Below are positions 1 through 10,197 of a DNA stretch of 64,000 bases, piece after piece (the stretch's first letter is position 1; each line of letters begins with the position of its first letter). The position numbers and the translations under genes are program-made. The notes beneath the pieces were generated by a model, which was not told the DNA's origin, made no database searches, and worked only from the letters and a program-made list of their open reading frames with translations. The DNA comes from Oegoconia quadripuncta (Eukaryota > Arthropoda > Insecta > Lepidoptera > Autostichidae): positions 19,491,151 to 19,555,150 of the forward strand of contig OX438755.1 in NCBI GenBank assembly GCA_949316235.1. The letters run 5' to 3'.

Positions 1-1046
1 CGAACAGTCTCTCTCGAACATTGAGAAACCTTGACCTAGGCTAACAAAACTATAACTGGTTATCTAAAAATATACGTAAAACCGGTAGCCAGATAGACTC
101 TCATAAGTCAGCTTCGGTTAGCTATATTTGTTATATTTAGGTTCTTATTTACTCACTAAGTCACTACCTACCTAAACTGAAACAAATTTGTTCCCCACGT
201 TTGGAGAATCGATCCGATCCAAAATGCAACGTTCAACGGCCCTATATCAACAGCAGAGTCAATGTTTTGGTGTAACCTATTTCGGCGCGTCCCAAAGGAC
301 TCGAGTCACGTTTTTCCCGCCTGTTTTGAATTTATAAGCCGGAATACAACAGCTGATCGGCGAAGTTGCCGCTCCGTGCGCCGCCCCCGCCTGCGACGTT
401 GCCGTTACGTGCTAACCCGGCGATGCTGCTAAGAGGAATCGAGCTTAGAGCGCTGGAAAAAGCAGGAAACATTTTCTCTTTATTGACATGGAAAATGTTG
501 TTGGGGTTAGGTAATTTGTTGTTATTTGTTAATGTTGACTTGAAATGTTACTTGTGTTACTTTATTAAATTAGAATAGTACACAAAGTCGTACATTAATA
601 CAAATTGTGTAATATTCGATTGATGTGATAAATGACATAATTAGTTTAGCTCGAAATTGCTACTCAGATTATTTTCTGCTCTACCATAAGAAACCTGCTC
701 TAATTCAGAGACGAAATTAAGCGTGAACTCATGCTCACAACAGTAAACTTTCCACATGATTTGGTATTTGTAAGGTCGAAGTTAAAGTCAGAATTCGTCT
801 CTGATCGTCAACGTAAGTATTAAATTGCTAGAATTCTAAAAAGATTGTCAAACATTGGTCCACGCTTCGCGAGCCGTTAGCTGACCTGTCTTGTCCAGAA
901 GCTGCGCTAACTTTGCTTTATTCAAACACAAACAAAAACGTCTACAAAACAAAATAATCCGTAGATACCACTGTTAATGGAAACTAAAACTTTGGAATAT
1001 ACGTCACCAATTTGCTATTTTCGTACCAAAATATACCTAGTCTAAA
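1..1046. other. Non-coding stretch, weak promoter-like patch
   Basis: No gene can be supported here. A TATAA word at 333-337 is followed by a GC-rich patch at about 360-445, unlike the AT-rich surroundings. Together they could be a core promoter and 5' untranslated exon for the short exon candidate at 1047, but nothing else in the sequence confirms this. The open frame across 366-578 uses AT-rich, unremarkable codons and is not called as a gene. Confidence 0.2.
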
Positions 1047-1134
1047 ATGCTAGATGCAGCATCGCAGCTGCTGAGTTGCAATCACCGGAGCCTGGCTGAG
1101 GCGATCGACCGACCGTCCCCCCTTCCCCCACCAG
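1047..1134 (+). CDS. Candidate first coding exon (ATG to splice donor)
   Basis: The sequence shows an ATG at 1047 preceded by AAA, then 29 codons with GC-rich third positions (MLDAASQLLSCNHRSL..., ending in a Pro-rich run), then CACCAG|GTACGT at 1129-1140, a strong 5' splice donor. The exon would end in phase 1. Base composition changes abruptly from AT-rich flank to about 60% GC within the exon and back again after it. I do not recognise the protein. The next exon is not evident in the window, so this could be the start of a gene with a long first intron. It could also be a chance open frame, since the same bases are open on the minus strand. Confidence 0.35.
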
Positions 1135-1394
1135 GTACGTACATTTCTCCGAGGCTTTCAGAAATAGTTTGTAGCCAGCCTGTACCCTTTCACGCGATTT
1201 GGGAAGGTTTATTATTGGGGTTACTCGGTCGTTGCTTAATGGAACTGTTGTTAGCAAGGCTCAAGAAGTTTGGGTTGCAATAGGTACGCAGTTCTTGTAA
1301 ACATTTTGGTACACCAGCGAAACCTAAGAGGCGATGATTTACCGTTGTAACTGTCAAACGCAAAATAAATAACGACCGATCTCAAATGAAAATG

Positions 1395-1468
1395 GAACTT
1401 CCCATCAGATGAGATTGTGGTCAAACGCGTACCTATCCAGTTAGTAATAATAAAAAAAAAATGTTTTT
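1395..1468 (+). mobile_element. LINE 3' tail fragment (family 'FKSRVNRHLL')
   Basis: The words CCCATCAG.TGAGATTGTGG and TCAAACGCGTA followed by poly(A) match the 3' ends of five other copies in this window (8060, 17040, 18735, 56885 and 61625). Longer copies translate to the end of a LINE reverse-transcriptase protein followed by a short A-rich tail. Only the last 70 bases are kept here. Confidence 0.5.
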
Positions 1469-2734
1469 TTCTGATAGGAAGTCGTAAAATGTCTAGAAGA
1501 TGGATGAAATCATAAATTCACTAAACACACATGCCTCGCCAGAGGTATAAGTTGCCATATCATTTCTCCCTAATCACCGTGCTTGGGTGGTCAGTCGGAA
1601 AGCAAATTAGAAAATTCGTATCACTAACATTAATCAGTGGTTTGGATTGTTATATTGTTAAGTTTTAAACCCATAATGAGCAAATAATCTACTTACATCA
1701 AATAGTGGGCATAATTTTATGTGTACGGATCGGAGCGCATATTTCTGTGAGTTTTTAGAACAGATTTTTTTCAAATCATTCGCGTAAGTCGGTCGGTGGA
1801 TTTCAAATTCTAAGGTTAAAATGGTTTTAGTTTCCAGTTATTATTATAGTATTAATAATATTAAGTAGATATTAGGGCATAGTAAACCAGATCCTATACA
1901 TTGACGTAACTTGGTCCGAACACAAAAATATCACTTTTACAAGAAAGCTCATCTGTGTGTTTGCTCGAAACGAACTGAACTCTACTAGACCCACATGAAA
2001 AGTGGACTTCATTCAGAAAACCCATTAAAGTACGTACTAATGTTGATAAATGATAATATTAGACAATGAAGTTCTACATTAGTTCCACCAAAATCTAGAT
2101 AAAGTCATTTGTTCCGCTCTTCATTCTGGGTAACGTTTTGAATGATGTCATGTTAGGTTCGGTTCCGCATCGTCTCTGCCATGACTGAATAAGCTATAGT
2201 TACTAGTAAATATCTACCTACATACTCGTATTACATTAGAATTTTAGATATGTACTTATCTCGAAATCTATTATCTATTTCATGCAAAAATTAAGGATCC
2301 TCGAACATTGTAGTAAAGTCGACTGCCTTGTTATTCTAGAAAAGGATTCCTCAAACTTATGGCCCCACGCACCCTTGTTAAAGACCACAGCGAACGCCTA
2401 ACTCCATAAGAAAAGAACATCTAGATGTAGAAGAAAATACGGTTTTTATTTTAATAACTTTCATCAAATAAATGTTAACAAATACAATGTCAAAAAGAAC
2501 AATAAGTATTAATGTGAAGATGGCCACCCGCCTTGCTTCACGTCGCAAATTCAGTCAATTTGAGGAGTAATTTTGGACAATTTTAACCTTAATTCTGATC
2601 AGCCCACATTACGTAAATTTTGTCGTGAACCTACCGTGAAATCCCGAATCCCTAAGGATTTGCGTACCACACTTTGAGTAACCCTGTTCTCCAAAATATC
2701 TCGTACATTCGGCGAGACTTTTTTTCACAGCTAA
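1469..2734. other. AT-rich intergenic, nothing recognised
   Basis: No gene, complete repeat or strong signal was recognised in this stretch. Confidence 0.4.
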
Positions 2735-3000
2735 GTTGTCATCAATATTCAAGCATTTATTTCAACGTAGGATACATGACAACATTCATTGAATGTCAAT
2801 TTATATCTGCTGGAAATCTGTCAGTCAGTATTTCCAAAGTACTACCGCGTCGGAAAGGAAAATCATTTGTGGGAAAACAAGCGGCGCAATAAACCCACAG
2901 GATCATTGTTCTCTCTTGTTTTTAGTAAAAATATTTTTTTTTTTCTAACTTTTGGGAGCTGGTACAACCAAGCGTATTGTCATTCATTCTGATAACCTAA
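2735..3000 (-). mobile_element. LINE 3' end (Jockey/CR1-like), truncated
   Basis: The block 'GTGGGAAAACAAGCGGCGCA' through 'CCCACAGGATCATT' and the following 'TTTTGGGAGCTGG' match the better kept minus-strand copy at 28832-29400, whose coding part ends ...YKISDYLNDKNAW. This copy keeps only the 3' untranslated region and is not coding. Confidence 0.55.
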
Positions 3001-3687
3001 TGCCTGCCTGTCTCTTACACTTTTTACTGGAAACAATGTCTAATGTTTTACTGGAAATCTCATAAAACTCGACTTATTGCCTGAGCAAATTTAAATCCAC
3101 CATGCTTAGGAAAAGTTCTGTGTGTTCGGATTGCAGTTTTAAAGTGTTGATATAGAGAAAGAAACCCTACTAAAGCTGGTTCTTTTAATAATTGTTTGAG
3201 ATTCTATTCGACTACTTCTATGAAGATAATTATTAAGGGAAACAGGTGCTAACAGCTATTTCATCCAACGGATTTGGAACTCTATCCAACGGGGTAATGC
3301 TTCAAGCACCTTGGATACTTTGCCTTTCTGCGACGCTCTAAAGAAAATTGATTTATCTTTAATTAATCCCGGAGGAAAAGACGGGTGTTCTGTTTTGAAG
3401 GCGTGTGTGTGTTGTGTGTGTGTTAACAGGTCATCTCAATCTTGAGAACGGTTCATTAATACGGGCCTCAGTCAGTTCTTTGTGTATTTCGATGATCTTT
3501 GACTTTTGAGGGTTTTCTAAATTTTTTTTTGTATAATTATCATTAAACTCGGGGATAGTTAAGGTTCGCAGCCATGTTTGATGTAAATCGTTAAAACGTT
3601 TAGAAGATAATTAGCTGTTACACAGTTGGTTTGGTTTATCTCGATGAAATAATACCTTGTTTTTCAGGGTTTCTAAAAAAAAAAAAA
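3001..3687. other. Mixed repeat debris incl. one MITE end
   Basis: At 3425-3470 the words CTCAATCTTGAGAACG and TTAATACGGGCCT match the right end of the TTA-flanked MITE at 10946-11230, so a solo end of that family lies here. A GT-rich microsatellite lies at 3401-3423. At 3560-3650 there is a stretch similar to 31440-31530 ('GCAGCCATGTTTGATG...'). No gene was recognised. Confidence 0.4.
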
Positions 3688-3860
3688 AAAAAAAATCAAA
3701 AATCGTTTATTTCCTTTACTACAAGTATGGCAATACAAGTTGTAGGATCCTCCTTTTAAGCTTATATTTTTAAATATTCATATCATAGTTATTACTTTTT
3801 GGTGTCACATTTCAATCCGTGCAATACTAACAATGACAAAGCCTTCCGGTTCATCAAGAT
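3688..3860 (-). mobile_element. LINE 3' tail, minus strand
   Basis: A run of A (3677-3695) joined to 'TCAAAAATCGTTTATTTCC' and 'AAGTATGGCAATACAAG' is the reversed form of a LINE tail like the ones at 6220 and 38815, with the poly(A)/TTTTGA end on the left. It is non-coding. Confidence 0.4.
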
Positions 3861-3969
3861 CTGGGACAAATTTATTCATTTATAAATGTGTGTTTTAAGT
3901 TTTTACATGTGTTTACTATTTCGTTTTTGTAAATATGTTACAACATTCTTTGTGTACGTTTTTTTTTTA

Positions 3970-4264
3970 ATATACTTGGACATATACAGACAGCGCCATC
4001 TAGTTCCACACTAAGCAACTAGGCTTGTGTTGTGGATACCAGATGGTTGATATACTACACAAATACATTTTTTTTTTGTAAATAAATACATATATAAATA
4101 AAAACATCCATAACTCGGGTACACATGTCCGTATTCGTCATACAAACATATACCCCTAGCGGGATTCGAACCCGCGACCTTTTGGTATAGCAGCAGAGTT
4201 TCTAACCACTACTTACTTTAGTAACTTATTAGTAATCTGTGCCACTACACCAAACAGGTCGTCG
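3970..4264 (-). mobile_element. tRNA-headed SINE, family E (with 36-bp insertion)
   Basis: On the minus strand the element begins with an A-box-like GGTGTAGTGG, has a B box at 'GGTTCGAATCCCGCTAG' and ends near 'AGATGGCGCTGT', the layout of a tRNA-derived SINE. Other copies lie at 28390 and 61228, with partial copies at 13879-14097 and 46747. This copy is interrupted at 4206-4248 by a 29-bp insert with a 7-bp duplication that the other copies lack (listed separately). Confidence 0.75.
4206..4248. mobile_element. 29-bp micro-insertion with 7-bp duplication, copy 1
   Basis: The insert occupies 4213-4241. It begins TTACTTTAGTAA and ends AGTAATCTGTG. It is bounded by CCACTAC at 4206-4212 and CCACTAC at 4242-4248. 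The family-E SINE copies at 28390 and 61228 read straight through this point with one copy of the heptamer (one base changed at 28390), so the empty site is known. The same 29 bases occur at 53601-53629 in an unrelated repeat with a different 7-bp duplication. The first 12 bases form a small TTACT/AGTAA hairpin, and the ends are not inverted copies of each other. Confidence 0.8.
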
Positions 4265-4330
4265 TTGTATTAATTGTAAATAAATATACATTAGGTAATA
4301 ATGACAAGTTCCTACATAAAGTGTAACCGT

Positions 4331-4490
4331 CCTATTCATAAAAAAATTACAAACGCTTTATAAGCCAGTTTTAGTCATAGTGTGTTTTGTCTATGTCGTT
4401 CCTAAGGAAATGATGTAATGAAAGAAAGTGACAAAACACACTAACTAAAAGAGGCTTATAAAGCGTTTGTAAAATTTTATGAATAACAGG
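4331..4490. mobile_element. Inverted-repeat MITE, about 160 bp
   Basis: The left arm (CCTATTCATAAAAAAATTAC, then AAACGCTTTATAAGCC) and the right arm read in reverse (CCTGTTATTCATAAAATT, then AAACGCTTTATAAGCC) are complementary over about 58 bases, including a shared GTGTGTTTTGTC. The whole unit can fold into one hairpin. It has no coding capacity. The superfamily cannot be assigned because the target duplication is unclear. Confidence 0.7.
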
Positions 4491-5418
4491 GTAAAATTAT
4501 AACAGCACAACTCTTTTCTTTATATTCAATCGTCGTCTGTACTTCACAATCCCTTCACGCAACAAGGATAGCGTTCTCCCAAGTTTCTTACGGTTCAATA
4601 TTGATTTTAATCTAGCCGGCAAGGTGCATTGCCCGTCTGACGTCGATGCATCTGTGCATAGAGCTACTTTCTCGACAGACTACAGAAGCCGCTACAAATC
4701 TGAACGTTATTACATTGGAGTAACGAGTCTTGTTACCCACTGTAAATCTCTACATCTCTATGTGTTAAAACGCAAGATGTAGCTATTGGATCGTTTCACT
4801 TCATAGTATTCGTATAGTCGGTCAGATAGATGCTGTTTGTCCACGATTTGGATCTTATTGGATGAGGCCACGGCTGAGAAGGATGCAAGCGATCGTATTC
4901 AAAAGAATCCCTCGATTATCGGAGGACTGGCTATCTTATGCCAGACAGACAAAATACATAATATAGCACATAAGATATCTAAACGTTATTTTTTTTTATT
5001 TTTTATTTATACTACACTAACTAGAGACTATAATCATTCATTATTATACTAATATAGCGTTCGTACTTTACTGGGTATTTGGGAGTAGTGAAAACCAGCG
5101 CTGTAAGTCGTCGCAGCATAAACTGAGGGCTAACCCATTTGTGTACACCGCAACAAGTAACAGAATTTATAATTTGTATATTTCTTTTTTTAGATATAAC
5201 TTGCGACTCTTTTATTGTTGTAGTTGCGTTCATATTGTCCTTATTTTTTAAATTGCTGACTCAACAAACTCGAGAGTTTATCAAATGATCGAAATTCTTA
5301 TATTTGGAGATGGGCCATTTTCTTGAAGTTTTCTTTTATGTCCGGCGGATTAGCGCTACTACCCGGAATTTCAGTTGTGATTGTGGTAAACAAGAGAATC
5401 TCGATTTAGAGAAGATAA
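4491..5418. other. AT-rich intergenic, nothing firm
   Basis: A short remnant resembling SINE family A (GGAGGACTGGCTATCTTAT at about 4920-4938) is present. Otherwise no gene or repeat was recognised. Confidence 0.35.
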
Positions 5419-5747
5419 CCGCATCCATGGCTCAATATAAACAACATTGGGTTTACGATTCGGAGGTCCCGGGTTCGGTCCCCAGGGGTGTACATGTTTA
5501 AGTACTCGGTTTGGTTGGTGATAGGGCATTTTAAAATGTCCGCGTGGCTAGCTACCACCATCTTATCTAAAGCTGCCGCCAAGCAGCAATGTTAATAGCA
5601 TTGTTGTGTTCCGGTTGTCAGAGATAAGATAGCCAGTCCCCCGAAGTGTAGGGTTTCCGGGTCAGTACGCTTCCACCTTCGACCTCATCTTCACTTAACA
5701 GCAGGTGTGATTGAGGTCAAGTACGAATCCGTAGTGCATAAAAAAAT
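5419..5747 (+). mobile_element. tRNA-headed SINE, family A, near full length
   Basis: The head 'CATGGCTCAATATAAAC' is an A-box-like segment and 'GGGTTCGGTCCCC' is a B box with one change. The body 'GGTTGGTGATAGGGCATTTT' and the tail ending 'GTGCATAAAAAAA' match the copies at 17262 (minus) and 30749 (plus). This is the general structure of a Pol III transcribed SINE mobilised by a LINE. It is non-coding. Confidence 0.75.
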
Positions 5748-6219
5748 TGCAAAAACACTTCTTGGAATCTTTTCCTTATGTGAATAATACACTATATAGT
5801 TCAGGCACTAATATAGTTCAAGCACTAGTGTTACAGTTGCAATTAAGTATTATTATGTAGTTTTTTTTTAATGTAGGTACCATAACAATGAATAAAAATA
5901 TATTTTATGTGTTTCATTGTAAATTCAAACGTCAATGAAAACTACTAACCATTTTCGATAACTTTCCAGACACTTACGGGAATTTACATGGAAATTTATG
6001 TAAACTTTTCCATACGGAACACTGCCGTTCTTGTAGACTGAGCCGAGAAAACGGTTGAAAAAGTCGTGATATAATAAGCCTCCTTCCAAGGCTCCTCGTT
6101 CCTAGAGGCAAAGCCAAGGAAATCAATTACAGCACCGACTGTTGTATACGACCACAATATAGACATGTGTGTCGCAGGCGATCGTAAAATTAGGCAAATC
6201 ATGAAACGCCGGCAATTTA
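5748..6219. other. Intergenic; degraded repeat with 'CGCAGGCGATCGTAAAATT'
   Basis: The words CGCAGGCGATCGTAAAATTA (6174-6193) and GCCTAATTTTACGATTGGCC (7757-7776) look like diverged inverted copies of one interspersed repeat. No gene was recognised. Confidence 0.3.
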
Positions 6220-6390
6220 GGAAATAAAATGAAATGAAATGAAAATCATTTATTCATGTAGGCAATACAATATGCACTTATGAACGTCATTTGTTTTTAA
6301 ACTACCACTAGCTCGGAACGCGACCACTACTGAGAAGAGCTAGCGAGAAACTCAGAGGGTTTGTCTCGTTTCAATCAATCATTTACAATC
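6220..6390 (-). mobile_element. LINE 3' tail, minus strand
   Basis: AAATG repeats followed by 'CATTTATTCATGTAGGCAAT' and 'AGAGCTAGCGAGAAACTC' are the reverse of a LINE tail. The phrase AGAAGA.C.AGC.AGAAACT recurs at 11640 and 38920. It is non-coding. Confidence 0.45.
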
Positions 6391-6721
6391 TAGAAAGGTT
6401 TTTTATCGTTATTTTTATTTATTTATAGAGGGTTTTATCTATAACAGCATATGCCACCCTCATAGGTAATCTAGGCTTAGAATACCTTATCTTCTACTTA
6501 TACCTAGCTTAACAATTTTATATAAAGTTCTGGCTTCCCTTGAATTAGGGAGAGGCAAGATGCTATAATCTAAAAAGGTTACAACAATTTTTATATATCA
6601 TGTAGAGGAGCCGTTTAATACCATGGATTACTACCATTGTGGCTAAGTAACATCAAAATCAGGACATTTACCATTGACCTGGAGTCTTGAAATTTGGCTT
6701 ATAGGAATGTAAAGGAAAACA

Positions 6722-6920
6722 TTTTTTTATGCACAACGGGTTTTCACTTAACCTCCACACCTGATGTTAAGTGAAGATGAGGCCGAATGTGGAAGAACTG
6801 AACCGGAAACCCCATCTTATTAGGGGGACTGGCTGTCTTATCTCTGACAACCGGAACACAACAATGCTATTAACATTGCTATTTTGGCGACAGACTTAGA
6901 TGGGATAGCTACCAAGCTAT
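6722..6920 (-). mobile_element. SINE family A, 5'-truncated
   Basis: It starts with T8 and ATGCACAACGGG (the reversed tail) and continues through 'ACACCTGATGTTAAGTGAAG' and 'TTATCTCTGACAACCGGAAC'. It stops within the body before the tRNA-like head. Confidence 0.7.
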
Positions 6921-7085
6921 TCCATTAATTTCTTATTTTTATGTAGGTAAGAAGAGTATTTACACCGCATGCCATTCCATACAGACTTTCAAATCATAAT
7001 ATTCAAAACTAATTAACCGTTTCTAAAAAAAAGATAGTACCTTTTTGGAAAAATGTTACAGCGATGTTAAATTGAGAGATCAATA

Positions 7086-7409
7086 ATGGTGTCGATTCGG
7101 ATGTACAACGAACTAACTAAATTTAAAGCAGATACATCCTTTTCTAACACTATTAACATGAAAGGGACGACTATAAATTAAGGCCTGTCAAATTAAGTTA
7201 AGAGCTGTCAAAACAAGTCGCTCCATAGTATTTTAATCGTGACGTCGCTAGGTGTACACCTAATATTGATAGAGAAGTGCTTGTTTTGATCCTTTTACTT
7301 AATTTGACAGGACTTAATTATATGTCGTCCTTTTCGTGTATTAGTGGTTAGAAAAGGATACATATAATTTAAATTTAGTTAGTTCGTTGTACATCCGAAT
7401 CGACACCAT
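7086..7409. mobile_element. Long-TIR (foldback) MITE, 324 bp
   Basis: The left arm starts ATGGTGTCGATTCGGATGTA and the right arm is its inverted copy ending ATCCGAATCGACACCAT. Complementarity extends for about 125 bases with mismatches (shared TCCTTTTCTAAC, AGGACGAC, CCTGTCAAATTAAG). A spacer of about 70 bases separates the arms. It is non-coding and probably a non-autonomous DNA element. The flanks show only weak TAA/TAG similarity. Confidence 0.75.
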
Positions 7410-8059
7410 AGTTAATATCTCCGGACCAGTCTCTATAAAAAAGAAAATTGGTATGTTGACTCTACAATATGGAAATAAAGAAGACGACCTGTGTCAGAAT
7501 TTCTTATAATTCTTTCCAAAACGATCAAAATCTTTGAAACAAATCTGTTCGATGGCGATTGTTCTATGAAAAAAATGCTAGATGGCGCCAGCGATATTTT
7601 AAAAGGCGATATAGTGGTTTTCCAAAGTCAAATTATTAATTTTGCTAGAATGTAAGTACGTTGACAATGTTGTTTCAACATTAATAATAGGGTCCATTAC
7701 ATTTTGCCTTTCGAGTTCTTTTCCTTTTGACATCTATTTAGGAACATATGTGATCTGCCTAATTTTACGATTGGCCTGCGACGTGTTCACTTGCGACGTA
7801 TGTATGTATACATAAATGCGATGGTAGATACAGTTAATGGCTTTCTTTAACGATCGCCAACTGAGGACTTCACAAGGCAGTCATTAAACAGACTGCCTCA
7901 ACTGCCAGACACTACGTCAGAGTTATGGTACAATCAGATCCATAAGTGCATGTCCCACTTTAAACGATTATGATTTTTAAAAATCCTTCGTAATTTTAAC
8001 CCCCCACGAGAAACTACGGATGTTATGTGTGTGTGTCCGTCTTTGTCCAGATATATCCG
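7410..8059. other. Intergenic, nothing firm
   Basis: Apart from the diverged repeat word at 7757-7776, nothing was recognised. Confidence 0.35.
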
Positions 8060-8184
8060 GATGTCAAAAGCATAGGCAAAGAATAGGCATCTACTGTGAT
8101 CGCCTGCTTCATTTTCGGCCACATCGTGACTTTGCATCAGGTGAGATTGTGGTCAAAAGCGCATCCAGTTATCATAAAAAAAAG
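8060..8184 (+). mobile_element. LINE 3' tail (family 'FKSRVNRHLL')
   Basis: 'GGCATCTACTGTGATCGCCT', 'TTCGGCCACATCGTGAC' and 'AGGTGAGATTGTGGTC' precede A-rich sequence. The block aligns with the copies at 17040, 18735 and 56885. It is non-coding here. Confidence 0.55.
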
Positions 8185-8840
8185 AAAAAATCTCAATAAT
8201 GCGTGGTCCAATTTGAGCGCGGTTTCTTTTATATTTAAGTTTAAATTCGGGGATACGTTAACCTCGTGGATTTTTTTTTATTAATTAGGTTAGAAGAAAA
8301 TTTTTATAAATTTTCTTTTTTCACTTCTTATCCAGTAATTAGATGTTGTTATAATACTTCCATTAATTGCTTTGTCTTATTACTACTACTTCTATTAGAG
8401 CTATCATCGCAACTTTGTACTGTATAGGTAAATTTATAATTCCAATTCACAGTCCAATAAATTATTCTTATTCTATATGTACAGACAGTATCAAAATTGC
8501 AGTCATAGTACAACTTCAGACACATATATTTTTGTCGAACACTTTTGCTAAAGAAAATTACCTTTAAATCTTGTGCAGTAAATGTACACAAGAATCGTGC
8601 ATCATTTGCCATAAATACAAAAGTTTTCGAGAAAAATTTTGTCGCTTGACCTTGTTTCTGTAATTTTGAATCTGACTGTACGTATAGAATTTACTATAAT
8701 GTATGTTGTCATGTTAGTTACAATGAATAATGTAAACACTATTGCTCAAGTACTCCCGTGAGTAGCGTTTAGTTTGGGAGAGTTGTTGCCGGCAAGTTTT
8801 CGACCGATTTCAAATGGAGGAGGGCTTGGGATTTATAATA
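8185..8840. other. AT-rich intergenic with no recognised feature
   Basis: Overlapping open frames at 8349-8612 (minus) and 8367-8567 (plus) have no recognisable motif or splice context. No gene is called. Confidence 0.35.
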
Positions 8841-8844
8841 TATT

Positions 8845-9330
8845 TGAACAGAGCTCTTTTCATGTGCTTACCATTATCATTTCTTAGATTCGCTGAAACT
8901 TTTATAAAGCGGTTACTTTTAAAAATTAACGCTGCCTATACTTAACTTAATGTTATCCGATAATACGCACAAAGTTTAGCTAAATATAATAATAATAAAT
9001 AATAAATATTTCGGACACTTACACCAATCATATAGTCCCAAACTAAGCAAAGCTTGTGCTATGGATACTAGATAACGGATAAACATACATAAATATTTAT
9101 ATAAACATCCAAGACTCGGGAATAAATGTTCGTATTCATCACACAAACATTTACCCCTCGTGGGATTCCAACCCGCAACCGTTGGTTTCGCTGATAGGGT
9201 CACTATCCACTACACCAATCGGTAGTCAATATGGATTTGCCGTTCCCAAAAAAAAATCAAAAATGTTTGTATGGAAAAAATAGTATTAATGAAATTCTTC
9301 ATACAACACGCCAATTTCATAGGTAAGGAT
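8845..9330 (-). mobile_element. Mariner-ended MITE (family B), split by a SINE
   Basis: Family-B sequence runs from 'GAACAGAGCTCTTTTCATGT' to the terminal 'CCAATTTCATAGGTAAGGA'. The SINE at 8985-9225 splits it inside the AGCTAAAT/TTGGATTTGCC segment that is continuous in other copies, with a probable AATAT duplication. The right end (TGTATGAAGAATTTC-type inverted terminus) is present and the left end is truncated. Confidence 0.75.
8985..9225 (-). mobile_element. tRNA-headed SINE, family D
   Basis: On the minus strand: GATTGGTGTAGTGGATAGTG (A box), then GGTTGCGGGTTGGAATCCCA (B box), then 'ATGTTTGTGTGATGAATACG' and a tail ending CGAAATATTTATTATT. Other copies are at 11361, 15060, 21496, 29935, 55036 and 62440. 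It is nested inside a mariner-ended MITE. Confidence 0.8.
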
Positions 9331-10114
9331 AAAGCGTATCATAATTGATGTATTAACTTCAGTTAGAACATTAATGTAGAGGAGATTACACAAATTATCA
9401 CGATGTTGTCAATATCGAATTGGAGATCATTAAATATTAGTGTTTGCTGGCACAGCCGATATAATCTCGGACGAACAAAGTCGCGTACGTAAGCCATGCG
9501 AAAACCATATAGGTATTTCCTAAATAACCACGTTTCTATACGTTCATTTCATCGCACGAAACTTGAAGGAAACGGCAGCTGTGTGTAGGGTTGCCACACG
9601 AGTCTGTTTTCTCGGTTTTACGGGCATTTCAGGTGAATTTTTTCACTAATCCGGCAAGGTGCCGGATAATGAGATGTCACTGTAATTCTTTAGTTTTTCC
9701 GCAGTTGCTATTGTGACGGGTTGGACCTAAGTTATATATTAGGTGAGTTTGTGTCTGCCATTTTTTTTTTGTAATAACACAATTTTTTATTTATCAATTT
9801 GAATTGGAATAAAATTTGTGATAACGGAAATAATATATTTTAAACAAACTTATTAACCCAAATCACCGAAGACATGGACTTGGAGAAGCTGATTCGTCGA
9901 GAATATCTACACGAGCGACGACCGATCGACGACGATCAGGTTTCGTATCGTCTCTGAACATGCCATTCTGTTCTAGGATCGAGGCTGTAGCTGCAATTTG
10001 GAATGTAATGGATTGGTTTAGTCTCGAAAAGACATAAGTATGTAAAGATGAAATATTCTAATTTAAAATGCACCCGAGGATCTACATTCCCACATTACAA
10101 CCGAAAACCATAAA
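9331..10114. other. Intergenic, nothing recognised
   Basis: No gene or clear repeat was recognised. Confidence 0.35.
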
Positions 10115-10197
10115 ACCAAGCAGAATAACTATGCGGTCGAATATTTTTGTATGTCTTCTGTAATACGCAAATAAACGTTTTATCTATCTATCCTCGA
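10115..10197 (+). mobile_element. LINE 3' tail with (TATC)n end
   Basis: 'ACCAAGCAGAATAACTATG', 'TCGAATATTTTTGTATGTCT' and 'AATAAACGTTTTATCTATCT' match 50700-50792 (plus) and, reversed, 47712 onwards. Ending in a tetranucleotide repeat is typical of some LINE clades. Confidence 0.55.

Noticed and set aside
366..578. 70-codon open frame in a GC patch
   Set aside because: GC content drops to AT-rich halfway through the frame and no motif is visible. Better explained as promoter or untranslated sequence, if anything.
4150..4200. tRNA-gene-like GGTTCGAATCC boxes (also near 9170, 11525, 17510, 28580, 61430 and 62600)
   Set aside because: Each belongs to a long repeat with a non-tRNA body and tail. 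No cloverleaf with acceptor stem or anticodon arm can be drawn, so these are SINE heads, not tRNA genes.
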